IMG/VR virus record: IMGVR_UViG_3300024306_000049
Span: 1 to 38,067 of that record
Length of the DNA: 38,067 nt
DNA from: a virus
Reading direction: 5' to 3' (one strand)
Below, one piece after another: positions 31,983 to 38,067 of the stretch (position 1 is its first letter; each line of letters opens with the position of its first letter). The position numbers were made by a program, and so were the translations under genes. The notes under the pieces were generated by a model. The model saw nothing but the letters and a program-made list of their open reading frames with translations, had not been told where the DNA came from and made no database searches.

Positions 31983-32110
31983 ATCTTGTTGAGTGTCCTG
32001 AGTGTGGTTGTGAGTATCCGCCTGTTGCTACTCATTGGATTTGTCCTGCTTGCGGTATTGATGATAATTCTCAGCCTAAGATGGCTGTTCACGAACTAAG
32101 GGAGGACTGA
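31979..32110 (+). CDS. Zinc-ribbon mini protein, 43 aa
   Basis: A short frame from ATG 31979 (ATGA overlap with terS) to TGA 32108-32110, which overlaps the next ATG (TGATG). It encodes CPECGC and CPAC pairs (C-x2-C-x-C ... C-x2-C) on a chain with WICPACGIDDN, a classic zinc ribbon. Perfect junctions on both sides support a real gene. It could assist terminase or act as a small regulator. Confidence 0.75.
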   Translation: MNLVECPECGCEYPPVATHWICPACGIDDNSQPKMAVHELRED

Positions 32111-32448
32111 TGGCTACGCCAGGTCGTTTGAATTTGAAGATTGTTCGTGGTGACACGCAGAACATTACTGTGAACATGACATCGAATGGTGTTACACCAA
32201 TTGACGTCACAGGTAGGACGTACCGTGCGCAGATTCGCACGACAAAAGATTCCGGTATTGTGGATGCTTCGTTTACTTGCAGTGTGAGCAACGGTCCCGC
32301 TGGTGAGATTACTTGTGCGATGTCTGCTGGTACTACAGCTGGTCTCGCCTCTGGAACCCATTATTGGGATTTGGAGGAAACGAATAGTGGGGTAGTGACG
32401 ACTATTTTTGCTGGCACCGTGACGGTGTTGGCGGACGTAACGAGGTAG
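32110..32448 (+). CDS. BppU/Ig-like structural protein, 112 aa
   Basis: ATG 32110 has GGGAGGA just upstream. The chain is wholly beta: [18 protein letters not shown], then [36 protein letters not shown] and [11 protein letters not shown]. This pattern resembles the N-terminal domain of baseplate upper proteins (BppU) and related Ig-like modules that attach fibres to virions. It immediately precedes the collagen-like fibre gene, so it may be the fibre's attachment partner (inference from order). Confidence 0.7.
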   Translation: MATPGRLNLKIVRGDTQNITVNMTSNGVTPIDVTGRTYRAQIRTTKDSGIVDASFTCSVSNGPAGEITCAMSAGTTAGLASGTHYWDLEETNSGVVTTIFAGTVTVLADVTR

Positions 32449-32450
32449 CG

Positions 32451-33275
32451 ATGGCAACTCAGAATGTTACAGTGAGTGTTGGCGACGCTATTACGGTTAT
32501 TTCATCTGGCACTATCGGACCAACTGGTTCTCAGGGTGCTCAGGGCGCACAGGGAGCACAGGGGGTCCAAGGTGCACAGGGTTCGCAAGGTTCGACTGGT
32601 CCTCAAGGTGCGCAGGGTGTTGCTGGTCCACAGGGGGTTCAGGGAAATACTGGAGCACAGGGTTCAACTGGTTCGCAAGGAGCACAAGGACCACAGGGTA
32701 CAACTGGCGTTCAGGGTCCTCAGGGCAATACTGGTGCTCAGGGTTCTGTGGGTCCGCAGGGACCACAGGGTAACGCTGGTCCTCAGGGGCCAACTGGTGT
32801 TCAGGGACCGCAAGGCTCCCAAGGTGCTACTGGACCACAGGGTGCCATTGGTCCTCAGGGGGCGCAGGGTGCACAAGGTGCTGTAGGTCCGCAGTCCACC
32901 GTTCAGGGACCACAGGGTGCTCAGGGTCCACAGGGTCCACAGGGTTCTCAGGGAGCAGAGGGTCCGCAGTCAACTTTGGTTGGTCCACAGGGGCCACAAG
33001 GTGCACAGGGACCACAGGGTGCGCAAGGTGCGGCTAGTACGGTTGCTGGACCACAAGGTCCGCAGGGAGCAACTGGACCTCAGGGGAGTGCTGGTACTAC
33101 TGGCGCACAAGGGGCACAAGGGCCACAGGGTCCACAAGGTGCAAATGGTGCGCAAGGTGCAACAGGTTCTCAGGGGCCGCAAGGGCCACAAGGTGCAAGT
33201 GGAGCGCAGGGAGTAAACGGTTCGGCTGTGTATGACACAGATACAGCGGTTATCTCAATGCAGGTGTTTGCATAA
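32451..33275 (+). CDS. Collagen-like fibre protein, 274 aa
   Basis: A short beta N-terminus (residues 1-19) leads into about 75 Gly-X-Y triplets (residues 20-256), mostly GAQ, GPQ, GSQ and GxT, then an 18-residue end ([16 protein letters not shown]) that may nucleate trimer formation or contact the receptor. The triplets would form a rigid triple helix. Three breaks read STVQ, STLV and STVA at spacings of six to seven triplets. Probably a virion fibre for host contact. It follows the BppU-like gene by two bases and precedes a glycosyltransferase by two. Confidence 0.9.
   Translation: MATQNVTVSVGDAITVISSGTIGPTGSQGAQGAQGAQGVQGAQGSQGSTGPQGAQGVAGPQGVQGNTGAQGSTGSQGAQGPQGTTGVQGPQGNTGAQGSVGPQGPQGNAGPQGPTGVQGPQGSQGATGPQGAIGPQGAQGAQGAVGPQSTVQGPQGAQGPQGPQGSQGAEGPQSTLVGPQGPQGAQGPQGAQGAASTVAGPQGPQGATGPQGSAGTTGAQGAQGPQGPQGANGAQGATGSQGPQGPQGASGAQGVNGSAVYDTDTAVISMQVFA
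32508..33218 (+). repeat. Collagen-type 9-base repeat region
   Basis: The DNA repeats a GGN-NNN-CAR-like 9-base unit about 75 times, with synonymous variation (GGT/GGA/GGG/GGC; CAG/CAA). It is prone to length change by slippage or unequal recombination. The mild codon scrambling may limit that. Confidence 0.85.
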
Positions 33276-33277
33276 AA

Positions 33278-34066
33278 ATGATTTCTGTCGTCACAACGAC
33301 ATACAACACAAATCCAGATGTTCTAGCAAGAACATGGGCATCTTTGAAGGCACAAACCTTCAGAGACTGGGAGTGGGTCATCTGGGATGATTCGACAACC
33401 AATGATGTCTGGAATCAGGTTTATGGATTTGCTTCTGATGAACGTTACAAGATTCAGATGCACCGCTCTCATGTGCATTCTGGCTCAATTGGTTCGGTGA
33501 AACGCAAGGGGTTCATGGTTGCCGAAGGCGTCATACTGGCGGAACTCGACCACGATGACGAACTGACTGTGGATTGCCTTCAGAAGGTAAATGACGCATT
33601 CTTGGCAAACCCAGATGCTGGGTTCGTGTATTCGGACTGGTGCGAGATTCTCCCTTCGGGTGAGTCTGGGGTGTACCCTAAAGGCTGGGCCTTTGGGTAC
33701 GGCTCCGAGTATTGGTCAGACCAGTACGGGGTGTGGGTGATGTCGGCCCCACCAGTCAACGAAATAACGATGGGACATATCGTGTCCGCCCCAAACCACA
33801 TCAGGGCTTGGAAAGCAGACTTGTACAGGGAAATTGGTGGGCATAATTCAGCCCTTCCAGTAGCAGATGATTACGAACTATGCGTTCGAACCTACCTTGC
33901 AACCGACATGGTGCACATTCCCGAGATGCTGTACAGACAGCACATTGGGGGTCATACGGCCCAGCGTCGGCGTAACGATTTGATACAAAGGTTGGTGGCA
34001 GAGATTTCTGCGGAATACGCTGGGTCTATAAAAGCCAAAGCATCATGTAACGAACGGAGTCTTTAG
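33278..34066 (+). CDS. Family 2 (GT-A fold) glycosyltransferase, 262 aa
   Basis: An N-terminal nucleotide-sugar domain begins MISVVTTTYNTNPDVLARTW, with VIWDDST and LAELDHDDEL (residues 88-96); the DHDD is the metal/sugar-nucleotide motif of the family. HIRAWKADLYREIGGHN and VADDYELCVRTYL match the acceptor-side motif with the catalytic base region. No membrane segment, so it acts in the cytoplasm. It sits directly after the collagen-like gene. The likely target is a virion protein, perhaps that fibre, though host wall glycans are possible. Confidence 0.85.
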   Translation: MISVVTTTYNTNPDVLARTWASLKAQTFRDWEWVIWDDSTTNDVWNQVYGFASDERYKIQMHRSHVHSGSIGSVKRKGFMVAEGVILAELDHDDELTVDCLQKVNDAFLANPDAGFVYSDWCEILPSGESGVYPKGWAFGYGSEYWSDQYGVWVMSAPPVNEITMGHIVSAPNHIRAWKADLYREIGGHNSALPVADDYELCVRTYLATDMVHIPEMLYRQHIGGHTAQRRRNDLIQRLVAEISAEYAGSIKAKASCNERSL

Positions 34067-34067
34067 T

Positions 34068-34439
34068 ATGGCAACATTTTCAAAATTGGCTCTTCAGCCA
34101 GCGGGTTCTACTGGAACTGGTCTCGGTGTGAAGGTTGCGGCTACCGCAACCCCTGGAACCGCAGTTCATACTGCTTCAACGACATCAACCACAATTGATG
34201 AGATTTGGATTTACGCAGTCAATACCAGCACCTCTGCTGTCAAGTTGACAATTGAGTGGGGGGAAACCACCGCACCAGATGGAAACATCGAAGTAACCAT
34301 CCAGCCAGAGGCTGGATTGGTCACAATTGTCCCGGGATTGTTGTTGCAGGGTAATGCGACAGCAAAGGTTGTTCGTGCGTTTGCTGGAACGGCAAACGTA
34401 CTTGTTGTTCACGGGTTCGTAAACCGAATCACGGTGTAG
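34068..34439 (+). CDS. Beta-rich structural protein, 123 aa
   Basis: ATG 34068 follows the previous stop by one base. Mainly strands with Thr/Ala/Val repeats (KVAATATPGTAVHTASTTST), a WGETTAPDG loop and a C-terminal VVHGFVNRITV. No Cys or enzyme motif. The style is that of small phage decoration or tail-knob proteins. It lies between the glycosyltransferase and the glycine-rich proteins, so a virion surface role is likely but unproven. Confidence 0.65.
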   Translation: MATFSKLALQPAGSTGTGLGVKVAATATPGTAVHTASTTSTTIDEIWIYAVNTSTSAVKLTIEWGETTAPDGNIEVTIQPEAGLVTIVPGLLLQGNATAKVVRAFAGTANVLVVHGFVNRITV

Positions 34440-34441
34440 TT

Positions 34442-35314
34442 GTGCCGAATCGTCGGACACTTGGTTATGTGAGTGCGCTCACAGCGCAGTCACTAACAAC
34501 GTATGGAACCGCATCAGGTGGTACTGGTTCCATCACGCCATTTACGACTGCTGGTATCACTTACAACGGTGTCTATTTCAACTCCGATGGAACTTTGACT
34601 GTTACTACTGGCGGTTTGTTTGATGTGCTTCTTGTTGGTGGTGGTGGTGGTGGATTCGCTACAACGGGTGGTGGCGGTGGCGGTGGTGGCGGTGGTGTTT
34701 CACAACGCACCATCTATCTCGCTGCTGGAACACACTCAGTTGTAGTTGGTGCTGGTGGTGCTGCGACCGCTAGTGAAACGGGTGGTGCTTCATACATCGG
34801 CACAACGAGCAACGCAATCGTCGCTGCTGGTGGTGGCTGTATGAACTTCGGAACAGAACGAGGATTGGCTGGTGCTTCAACTGCTGGTTGTCGTGGAAAC
34901 AACAACACAGGACAAAGCAATGTCGGTATCGCAACGCAAGGCAATCGTGGCGGTCTTGGCGCAGGTGGTTCTGGTACTGCTGCTGGTGGCGGTGGTGGCG
35001 CAGGCGCAGTAGGCAATGTTGGCACAGATAATGTTGTTGGTGGCTCTGGTGGTGCAGGTGCAGATATTTCAGCGTTCTTAGGTCAATCTGCTGGCACGAC
35101 TTATAGGGGCGGTGGCGGTGGTGGCGGTTGCTCTAACGGCACTGGCGGTGCAGGTGGTTCTGGTGGCGGTGGAAAAGGCACTAACTCATCTTCGTCATCT
35201 GCTGTTGCTGGCACAACAAACACTGGCGGTGGAGGCGGAGGTGGAGACGGTTCGTGGCCTGCTGCTGCTGGTGGGTCAGGCATCGTTTATGTTCGATGGG
35301 CGGTGAACGCATGA
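34442..35314 (+). CDS. Glycine-rich tail tip/receptor-binding candidate 1, 290 aa
   Basis: The N-terminal beta domain (RRTLGYVSALTAQSLTTYG; then GTLTVTTGGLFDVLLVGGGG) is followed by a long glycine-rich region (about residues 66-280) with GGGGGGGG runs, and by a C-terminal strand GSGIVYVRWAVNA. This is the layout of glycine-rich receptor-binding modules known in phage tail fibres, where polyglycine II sheets form a packed core with variable loops. Start is GTG 34442, close behind the previous stop. It is a paralog of the next gene. Confidence 0.75.
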   Translation: MPNRRTLGYVSALTAQSLTTYGTASGGTGSITPFTTAGITYNGVYFNSDGTLTVTTGGLFDVLLVGGGGGGFATTGGGGGGGGGGVSQRTIYLAAGTHSVVVGAGGAATASETGGASYIGTTSNAIVAAGGGCMNFGTERGLAGASTAGCRGNNNTGQSNVGIATQGNRGGLGAGGSGTAAGGGGGAGAVGNVGTDNVVGGSGGAGADISAFLGQSAGTTYRGGGGGGGCSNGTGGAGGSGGGGKGTNSSSSSAVAGTTNTGGGGGGGDGSWPAAAGGSGIVYVRWAVNA

Positions 35315-36156
35315 GAGTCGGTGGTTATGTAAGCGCAAACTTCATTCAGGGTGTTATCGGCGTTATCGGTTACGGGGTTGCAACTGGCGGAACATCGTCG
35401 AGCATCACCGTTTCTGGTCAGTCATACACACTTTTGACTTTCACATCAAGCGGAACTTTGACTGTTTCCAAGTCTGGACTTTTTGATGTTTTGGCAGTTG
35501 GCGGAGGCGGTCATGGTGCACAACGAGGAGATACTGTTGTTACTGGCTCTGGCGGAGGCGCAGGTGGTGTAGTTATCGCAACTGTGTACCTTTCATCAAA
35601 CAAAACAATTACCATTGGTGCTGGCGGTGGGGGTGTAAATAGCGGTTCAACCTTTGTTTATACTGATTCTGGTTGTATTGTCGCTGGCTACGGTGGTAGT
35701 GGGATTGCAACTAGTGGTCCATTTGACTCACTGTACGGTGCTTCTGCTGGTGGTCAATCACATACAGCAAATACAACTGCATATAATAATTTTGGTAATC
35801 AAGGTAATCTGGGTGGTTACGGAAATACAGGCGTTGCACAAGGGTCTGGCGGAGGTGGTGGATTCGGTGGGGCTGGTCAGAACTTTGTGAGCAGCAATGT
35901 TGGTGGTGCTGGTGGAACAGGTTACGACATAAGCGGTTTCATTGGTGGTTCCGCAACCTATGTTGCAGGCGGTGGTGGTGGTGGCGGTGCTACGACTGGT
36001 GGCGCTGGGGGTAGTGGTGTTGGCGGAAATGGTGCTGCTGGAACAGGGAATGCTACCAATGGTGTTGTAAATACTGGCTCTGGAGGCGGCGGTTCAACAA
36101 CAGGAACACGAGGGTTAGGTAGTTCTGGTGTTGTTTATGTTCGGTTCAAGGTATAA
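35311..36156 (+). CDS. Glycine-rich tail tip/receptor-binding candidate 2, 281 aa
   Basis: ATG 35311 overlaps the preceding stop (ATGA). The N-terminus MRVGGYVSANFIQGVIGVIG has a hydrophobic stretch; then SSGTLTVSKSGLFDVLAVGGG, a glycine-rich body and the end GSSGVVYVRFKV. These anchors match the previous gene in order and sequence, so the two arose by duplication, but the loops between Gly runs differ. Two alternative adhesins in one virion, or a heteromeric tip, would fit. An open in-frame extension to 35254 is a shadow of the first gene. Confidence 0.75.
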   Translation: MRVGGYVSANFIQGVIGVIGYGVATGGTSSSITVSGQSYTLLTFTSSGTLTVSKSGLFDVLAVGGGGHGAQRGDTVVTGSGGGAGGVVIATVYLSSNKTITIGAGGGGVNSGSTFVYTDSGCIVAGYGGSGIATSGPFDSLYGASAGGQSHTANTTAYNNFGNQGNLGGYGNTGVAQGSGGGGGFGGAGQNFVSSNVGGAGGTGYDISGFIGGSATYVAGGGGGGGATTGGAGGSGVGGNGAAGTGNATNGVVNTGSGGGGSTTGTRGLGSSGVVYVRFKV

Positions 36157-36165
36157 GGAGAAACT

Positions 36166-36393
36166 ATGTCGCAGTATTTTGCACAACTAGATGAGAACAA
36201 TGAAGTGATTCATATTGCTGTTGTAACGGCGCAATTTATGGCTGAAAACCCAGACCGATACCCAGGTCGATGGGTCGAAACATTCTTTGACACCGCAGGC
36301 AAAACTTATGCTGGCATTGGTTTCATCTACGATGAAACGGCAAAGGATTTTGTTGCACCAGTAATCCCAGAGGTTGTTGATGAAGTTCTCTAG
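36166..36393 (+). CDS. Small conserved tail-associated protein, 75 aa
   Basis: AAGGAG lies before ATG 36166. The sequence YFAQLDENNEVIHIAVVT, then WVETFFDTAGKTYAGIGFIY and DFVAPVIPEV, resembles short proteins commonly found after tail fibre genes in many phages (known to me as unassigned). It could be a fibre chaperone or a minor tip protein. It overlaps the next start by 14 bases. Confidence 0.7.
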   Translation: MSQYFAQLDENNEVIHIAVVTAQFMAENPDRYPGRWVETFFDTAGKTYAGIGFIYDETAKDFVAPVIPEVVDEVL

Positions 36394-36607
36394 TGAACAC
36401 AAAGCCATCGCCAAGTCTTGGGCAAAAGTATTTGCGGCCGCTGTGATTGCGGCCTACTCGGCTGGTAGCCGTGACTGGACTGTAATCCTGAATGCAGGTG
36501 TGGCCGCATTGATTCCGGTTGTTTACTCTTGGCTGGATCCGAAGGATTTACGCTTTGGTCGTCGTGTTGTTGTGAAGAAGAAGGCTGTTCGGAAGAAGGC
36601 TAGGTAG
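36380..36607 (+). CDS. Holin-like small membrane protein, 75 aa
   Basis: ATG 36380 is used, with AGAGG upstream (in-frame TTGs at 36374 and 36377 are alternatives). Two hydrophobic segments (about residues 16-30, AKVFAAAVIAAYSAG, and about 36-52, VILNAGVAALIPVVYSWL) are separated by a short charged turn, with a basic tail (VVVKKKAVRKKAR). Size, two membrane segments and a charged C-terminus are holin-like. It would let the cytoplasmic M15 endolysin reach the wall. It lies far from that lysin on the linear map but in the same late arm. Confidence 0.6.
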   Translation: MKFSSEHKAIAKSWAKVFAAAVIAAYSAGSRDWTVILNAGVAALIPVVYSWLDPKDLRFGRRVVVKKKAVRKKAR

Positions 36608-36780
36608 TGGCACGATCAATGCGTGTTGGCGGTGGTGGACGTTTCGCCAAACTTGAAAAAAGTCTGAAGTCCCAGGGGGTAAAGAATCCCGGTGCTTTAG
36701 CAGCCAGTATTGGTCGCAAGAAGTACGGTAAAGCCAAGTTTCAGAAGATGGCCTCCCGGGGGCGTAAGCGAGCAAAGTAA
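36607..36780 (+). CDS. Basic mini protein, 57 aa
   Basis: GTG 36607 shares a G with the previous TAG, and its TAA shares an A with the terL ATG (TAATG). The product is very basic: MARSMRVGGGGRFAKLEKSL, a VKNPGALAASIGRKKYG block, and an RGRKRAK end. The KNPGALAASIG-KYG pattern is a common phage small-protein motif, seen by me in many unannotated phage ORFs. Perfect junctions support it. It could bind DNA near terminase. Confidence 0.75.
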   Translation: MARSMRVGGGGRFAKLEKSLKSQGVKNPGALAASIGRKKYGKAKFQKMASRGRKRAK

Positions 36781-38067
36781 TGGAACTGACAGACCTTCTC
36801 AACGAGAAGGAATGGCGCAAATGCAGAGGTCCAGAGAATGGTTCAGCAGACGAACTTGTTGAAGCGTTTGCTCATTTCTGCTCAACATATTGGACAATCC
36901 GCCACCCTGAGCGTGGTCGCATCAAGTTTGTTCTGCGTGAAGCACAAGAAGAAACTGTGCGCACCTGGATTGAAGAGCGTTACAGCATTGTTCTCAAAGC
37001 ACGCCAGATCGGGTTCTCCACATTAGCCGCAGCATTCGTATTTTGGGAATCATTCTTCTGGGCAGACCGATTCGTTGTCATGCTGAGTCGTACCGAGCGT
37101 GAAGCATCCAAGCTTTTGCAGAAAACCAAATACGGCTACAAGATGATGCCACAATGGATGAAGGTCCGTGGACCAGAACTGGTTTCAGATAACCAGTTGA
37201 AGATGGTTTTCTCAAACGATTCTGCAATTGAATCTTTGCCTTCAGGCAATGATCCGGCACGTGGTGAATCCGTGTACCGTGTCGTTATTGACGAAATGGC
37301 GTTCTTGCCGAACCCTGAAGAAGCATGGGCTTCTATCGAACCAATTGCTGACGTCGGTGGACGTGTCATCTGTCTGTCAACCGCTAACGGTGAAGGAAAC
37401 ATTTTTCACCAGCTGTGGGTTGGTTCGCAGAATGCAACCAACCGATTCAAAGGAATCTTCTTCCCATGGTCAGCTGGAGATCGTGACCAGTCTTGGTATG
37501 AAGCCAAGAAACGTGACCTGCCAGATTGGCAGTTAGCACAGGAATACCCAAGTGACCCAGAAGAAGCATTTGTTCGTTCTGGTCGTCCAGTCTTCGACTT
37601 GGACGTCCTCCGAGAAATTGAACCAATAATCCCCGAAGAAGGCTACCTCAGTTCAACCAGCGTCAGAACCGTCTTCAGATTCGTTGAGGACGGTGGTCCT
37701 CTCCGTATTTGGGAAATGCCTCAAGAAGGCGAATCCTATGTGATTGGGGCAGACGTCGCTGAAGGCTTGGGGCATGGTGACTACAGCTCAGCCCATATTA
37801 TTTCTGCGGACACAGGAATCGTTGTCGCCCATTGGCATGGGCACATTGACCCAGACTTGTTTGGTGAGGATGTGTTGGTTGCTTTGGGTTATTTCTACAA
37901 CCACGCTTTGATCGGTGTTGAATCCAACAACCATGGTCTAACGACCTTGAAGTCTTTGGCCAGGGTGGGTTACCGGAACCTGTACAAACAGCGTAAAATG
38001 AACCATACGAACCCCAAGGTTTCTGATTCTTTGGGGTGGCGTACGACGTCGGTTTCTAAGCCTTTGG
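36780..38067 (+). CDS. terL: Terminase large subunit, N-terminal 429 residues (3' truncated by window edge)
   Basis: The ATPase/nuclease motor that pumps DNA into the capsid and cuts it. Walker A-type motif VLKARQIGFST (residues 71-81), Walker B VVIDEMAF (168-175, D171/E172), motif III CLSTANG (198-204), and nuclease blocks VIGADVAEGLGHGDYSS (D325) and IGVESNNHG (E381). The final nuclease aspartates are at 2-199 of this window. ATG 36780 overlaps the previous stop (TAATG). The frame stays open to the edge, where SLGWRTTSVSKPL is the usual lead-in to the last nuclease part. Confidence 0.95.
   Translation, partial: MELTDLLNEKEWRKCRGPENGSADELVEAFAHFCSTYWTIRHPERGRIKFVLREAQEETVRTWIEERYSIVLKARQIGFSTLAAAFVFWESFFWADRFVVMLSRTEREASKLLQKTKYGYKMMPQWMKVRGPELVSDNQLKMVFSNDSAIESLPSGNDPARGESVYRVVIDEMAFLPNPEEAWASIEPIADVGGRVICLSTANGEGNIFHQLWVGSQNATNRFKGIFFPWSAGDRDQSWYEAKKRDLPDWQLAQEYPSDPEEAFVRSGRPVFDLDVLREIEPIIPEEGYLSSTSVRTVFRFVEDGGPLRIWEMPQEGESYVIGADVAEGLGHGDYSSAHIISADTGIVVAHWHGHIDPDLFGEDVLVALGYFYNHALIGVESNNHGLTTLKSLARVGYRNLYKQRKMNHTNPKVSDSLGWRTTSVSKPL

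Noticed and set aside
32508-33218. Regular repeats as a CRISPR array
   Set aside because: The repeats are 9-base Gly-X-Y codons in one open frame; there are no spacer-repeat units of CRISPR length.
1-38067. Integrase, attachment site, repressor, tRNA genes and anti-CRISPR signatures
   Set aside because: Looked for by motif and position on both strands and not found; absence is not proof because short or divergent elements could be missed by eye.

Overview
This window looks like an almost complete genome of a lytic, short-tailed (podovirus-like) double-stranded DNA phage of an actinobacterium. The large terminase gene runs off the right edge (36780 onward), and its last 66 codons open the left edge (2-199). 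The window therefore looks like a circular or circularly permuted genome cut inside terL. By comparison with the usual terminase layout roughly 40-70 codons appear to be missing between the two edges, and the reading frames do not join directly. The host guess rests on a WhiB-type iron-sulfur regulator (24740-25027), a family confined to Actinobacteria and their phages. The moderate base composition hints at a low-GC actinobacterium, possibly aquatic; that is inference.

Late arm, plus strand, in two parts around the circle. From 31548 to the right edge: small terminase, a zinc-ribbon miniprotein, an Ig/BppU-like structural protein, a collagen-like fibre, a family 2 glycosyltransferase, a beta-rich structural protein, two paralogous glycine-rich tip/adhesin candidates, a small holin-like protein, a basic miniprotein and the large terminase. 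From the left edge to 18004: two small proteins, portal, scaffold, major capsid protein, two basic proteins, a zinc-binding miniprotein, head-tail adaptor, beta-propeller nozzle, a series of internal/ejection protein candidates ending in a 2309-residue protein, and an M15-type endolysin. No tube protein, sheath or tape measure is seen, which fits a short tail.

Early arm, minus strand, 31409 down to 17859. It opens with two basic proteins (31409-30691). A G-rich noncoding stretch and a cluster of inverted repeats follow (30690-30344), then many small proteins. Next come an amidoligase and a class II glutamine amidotransferase side by side, WhiB and a secreted lytic transglycosylase. The arm ends with a replication/recombination block: Cas4/RecB-like nuclease, DnaB-like helicase, archaeo-eukaryotic primase, RusA resolvase, a small PD-(D/E)XK nuclease and a sigma-region-4-like helix-turn-helix protein. 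No DNA polymerase, RNA polymerase, integrase or repressor is recognisable, so replication probably uses the host polymerase and there is no sign of lysogeny.

Most genes are tightly packed with ATGA, GTGA or TAATG junctions, so translation is probably coupled. GC-rich hairpins without U-tails sit in nearly every larger gap. The most unusual items are the amidoligase plus amidotransferase pair, the WhiB plus sigma-4-like pair, two similarly built leaders (paired C6/C7 tracts, then a hairpin, then the first leftward start codon), a collagen fibre with regularly spaced ST[VL] interruptions next to a glycosyltransferase, and a lysin gene overlapped antisense by the last early gene.
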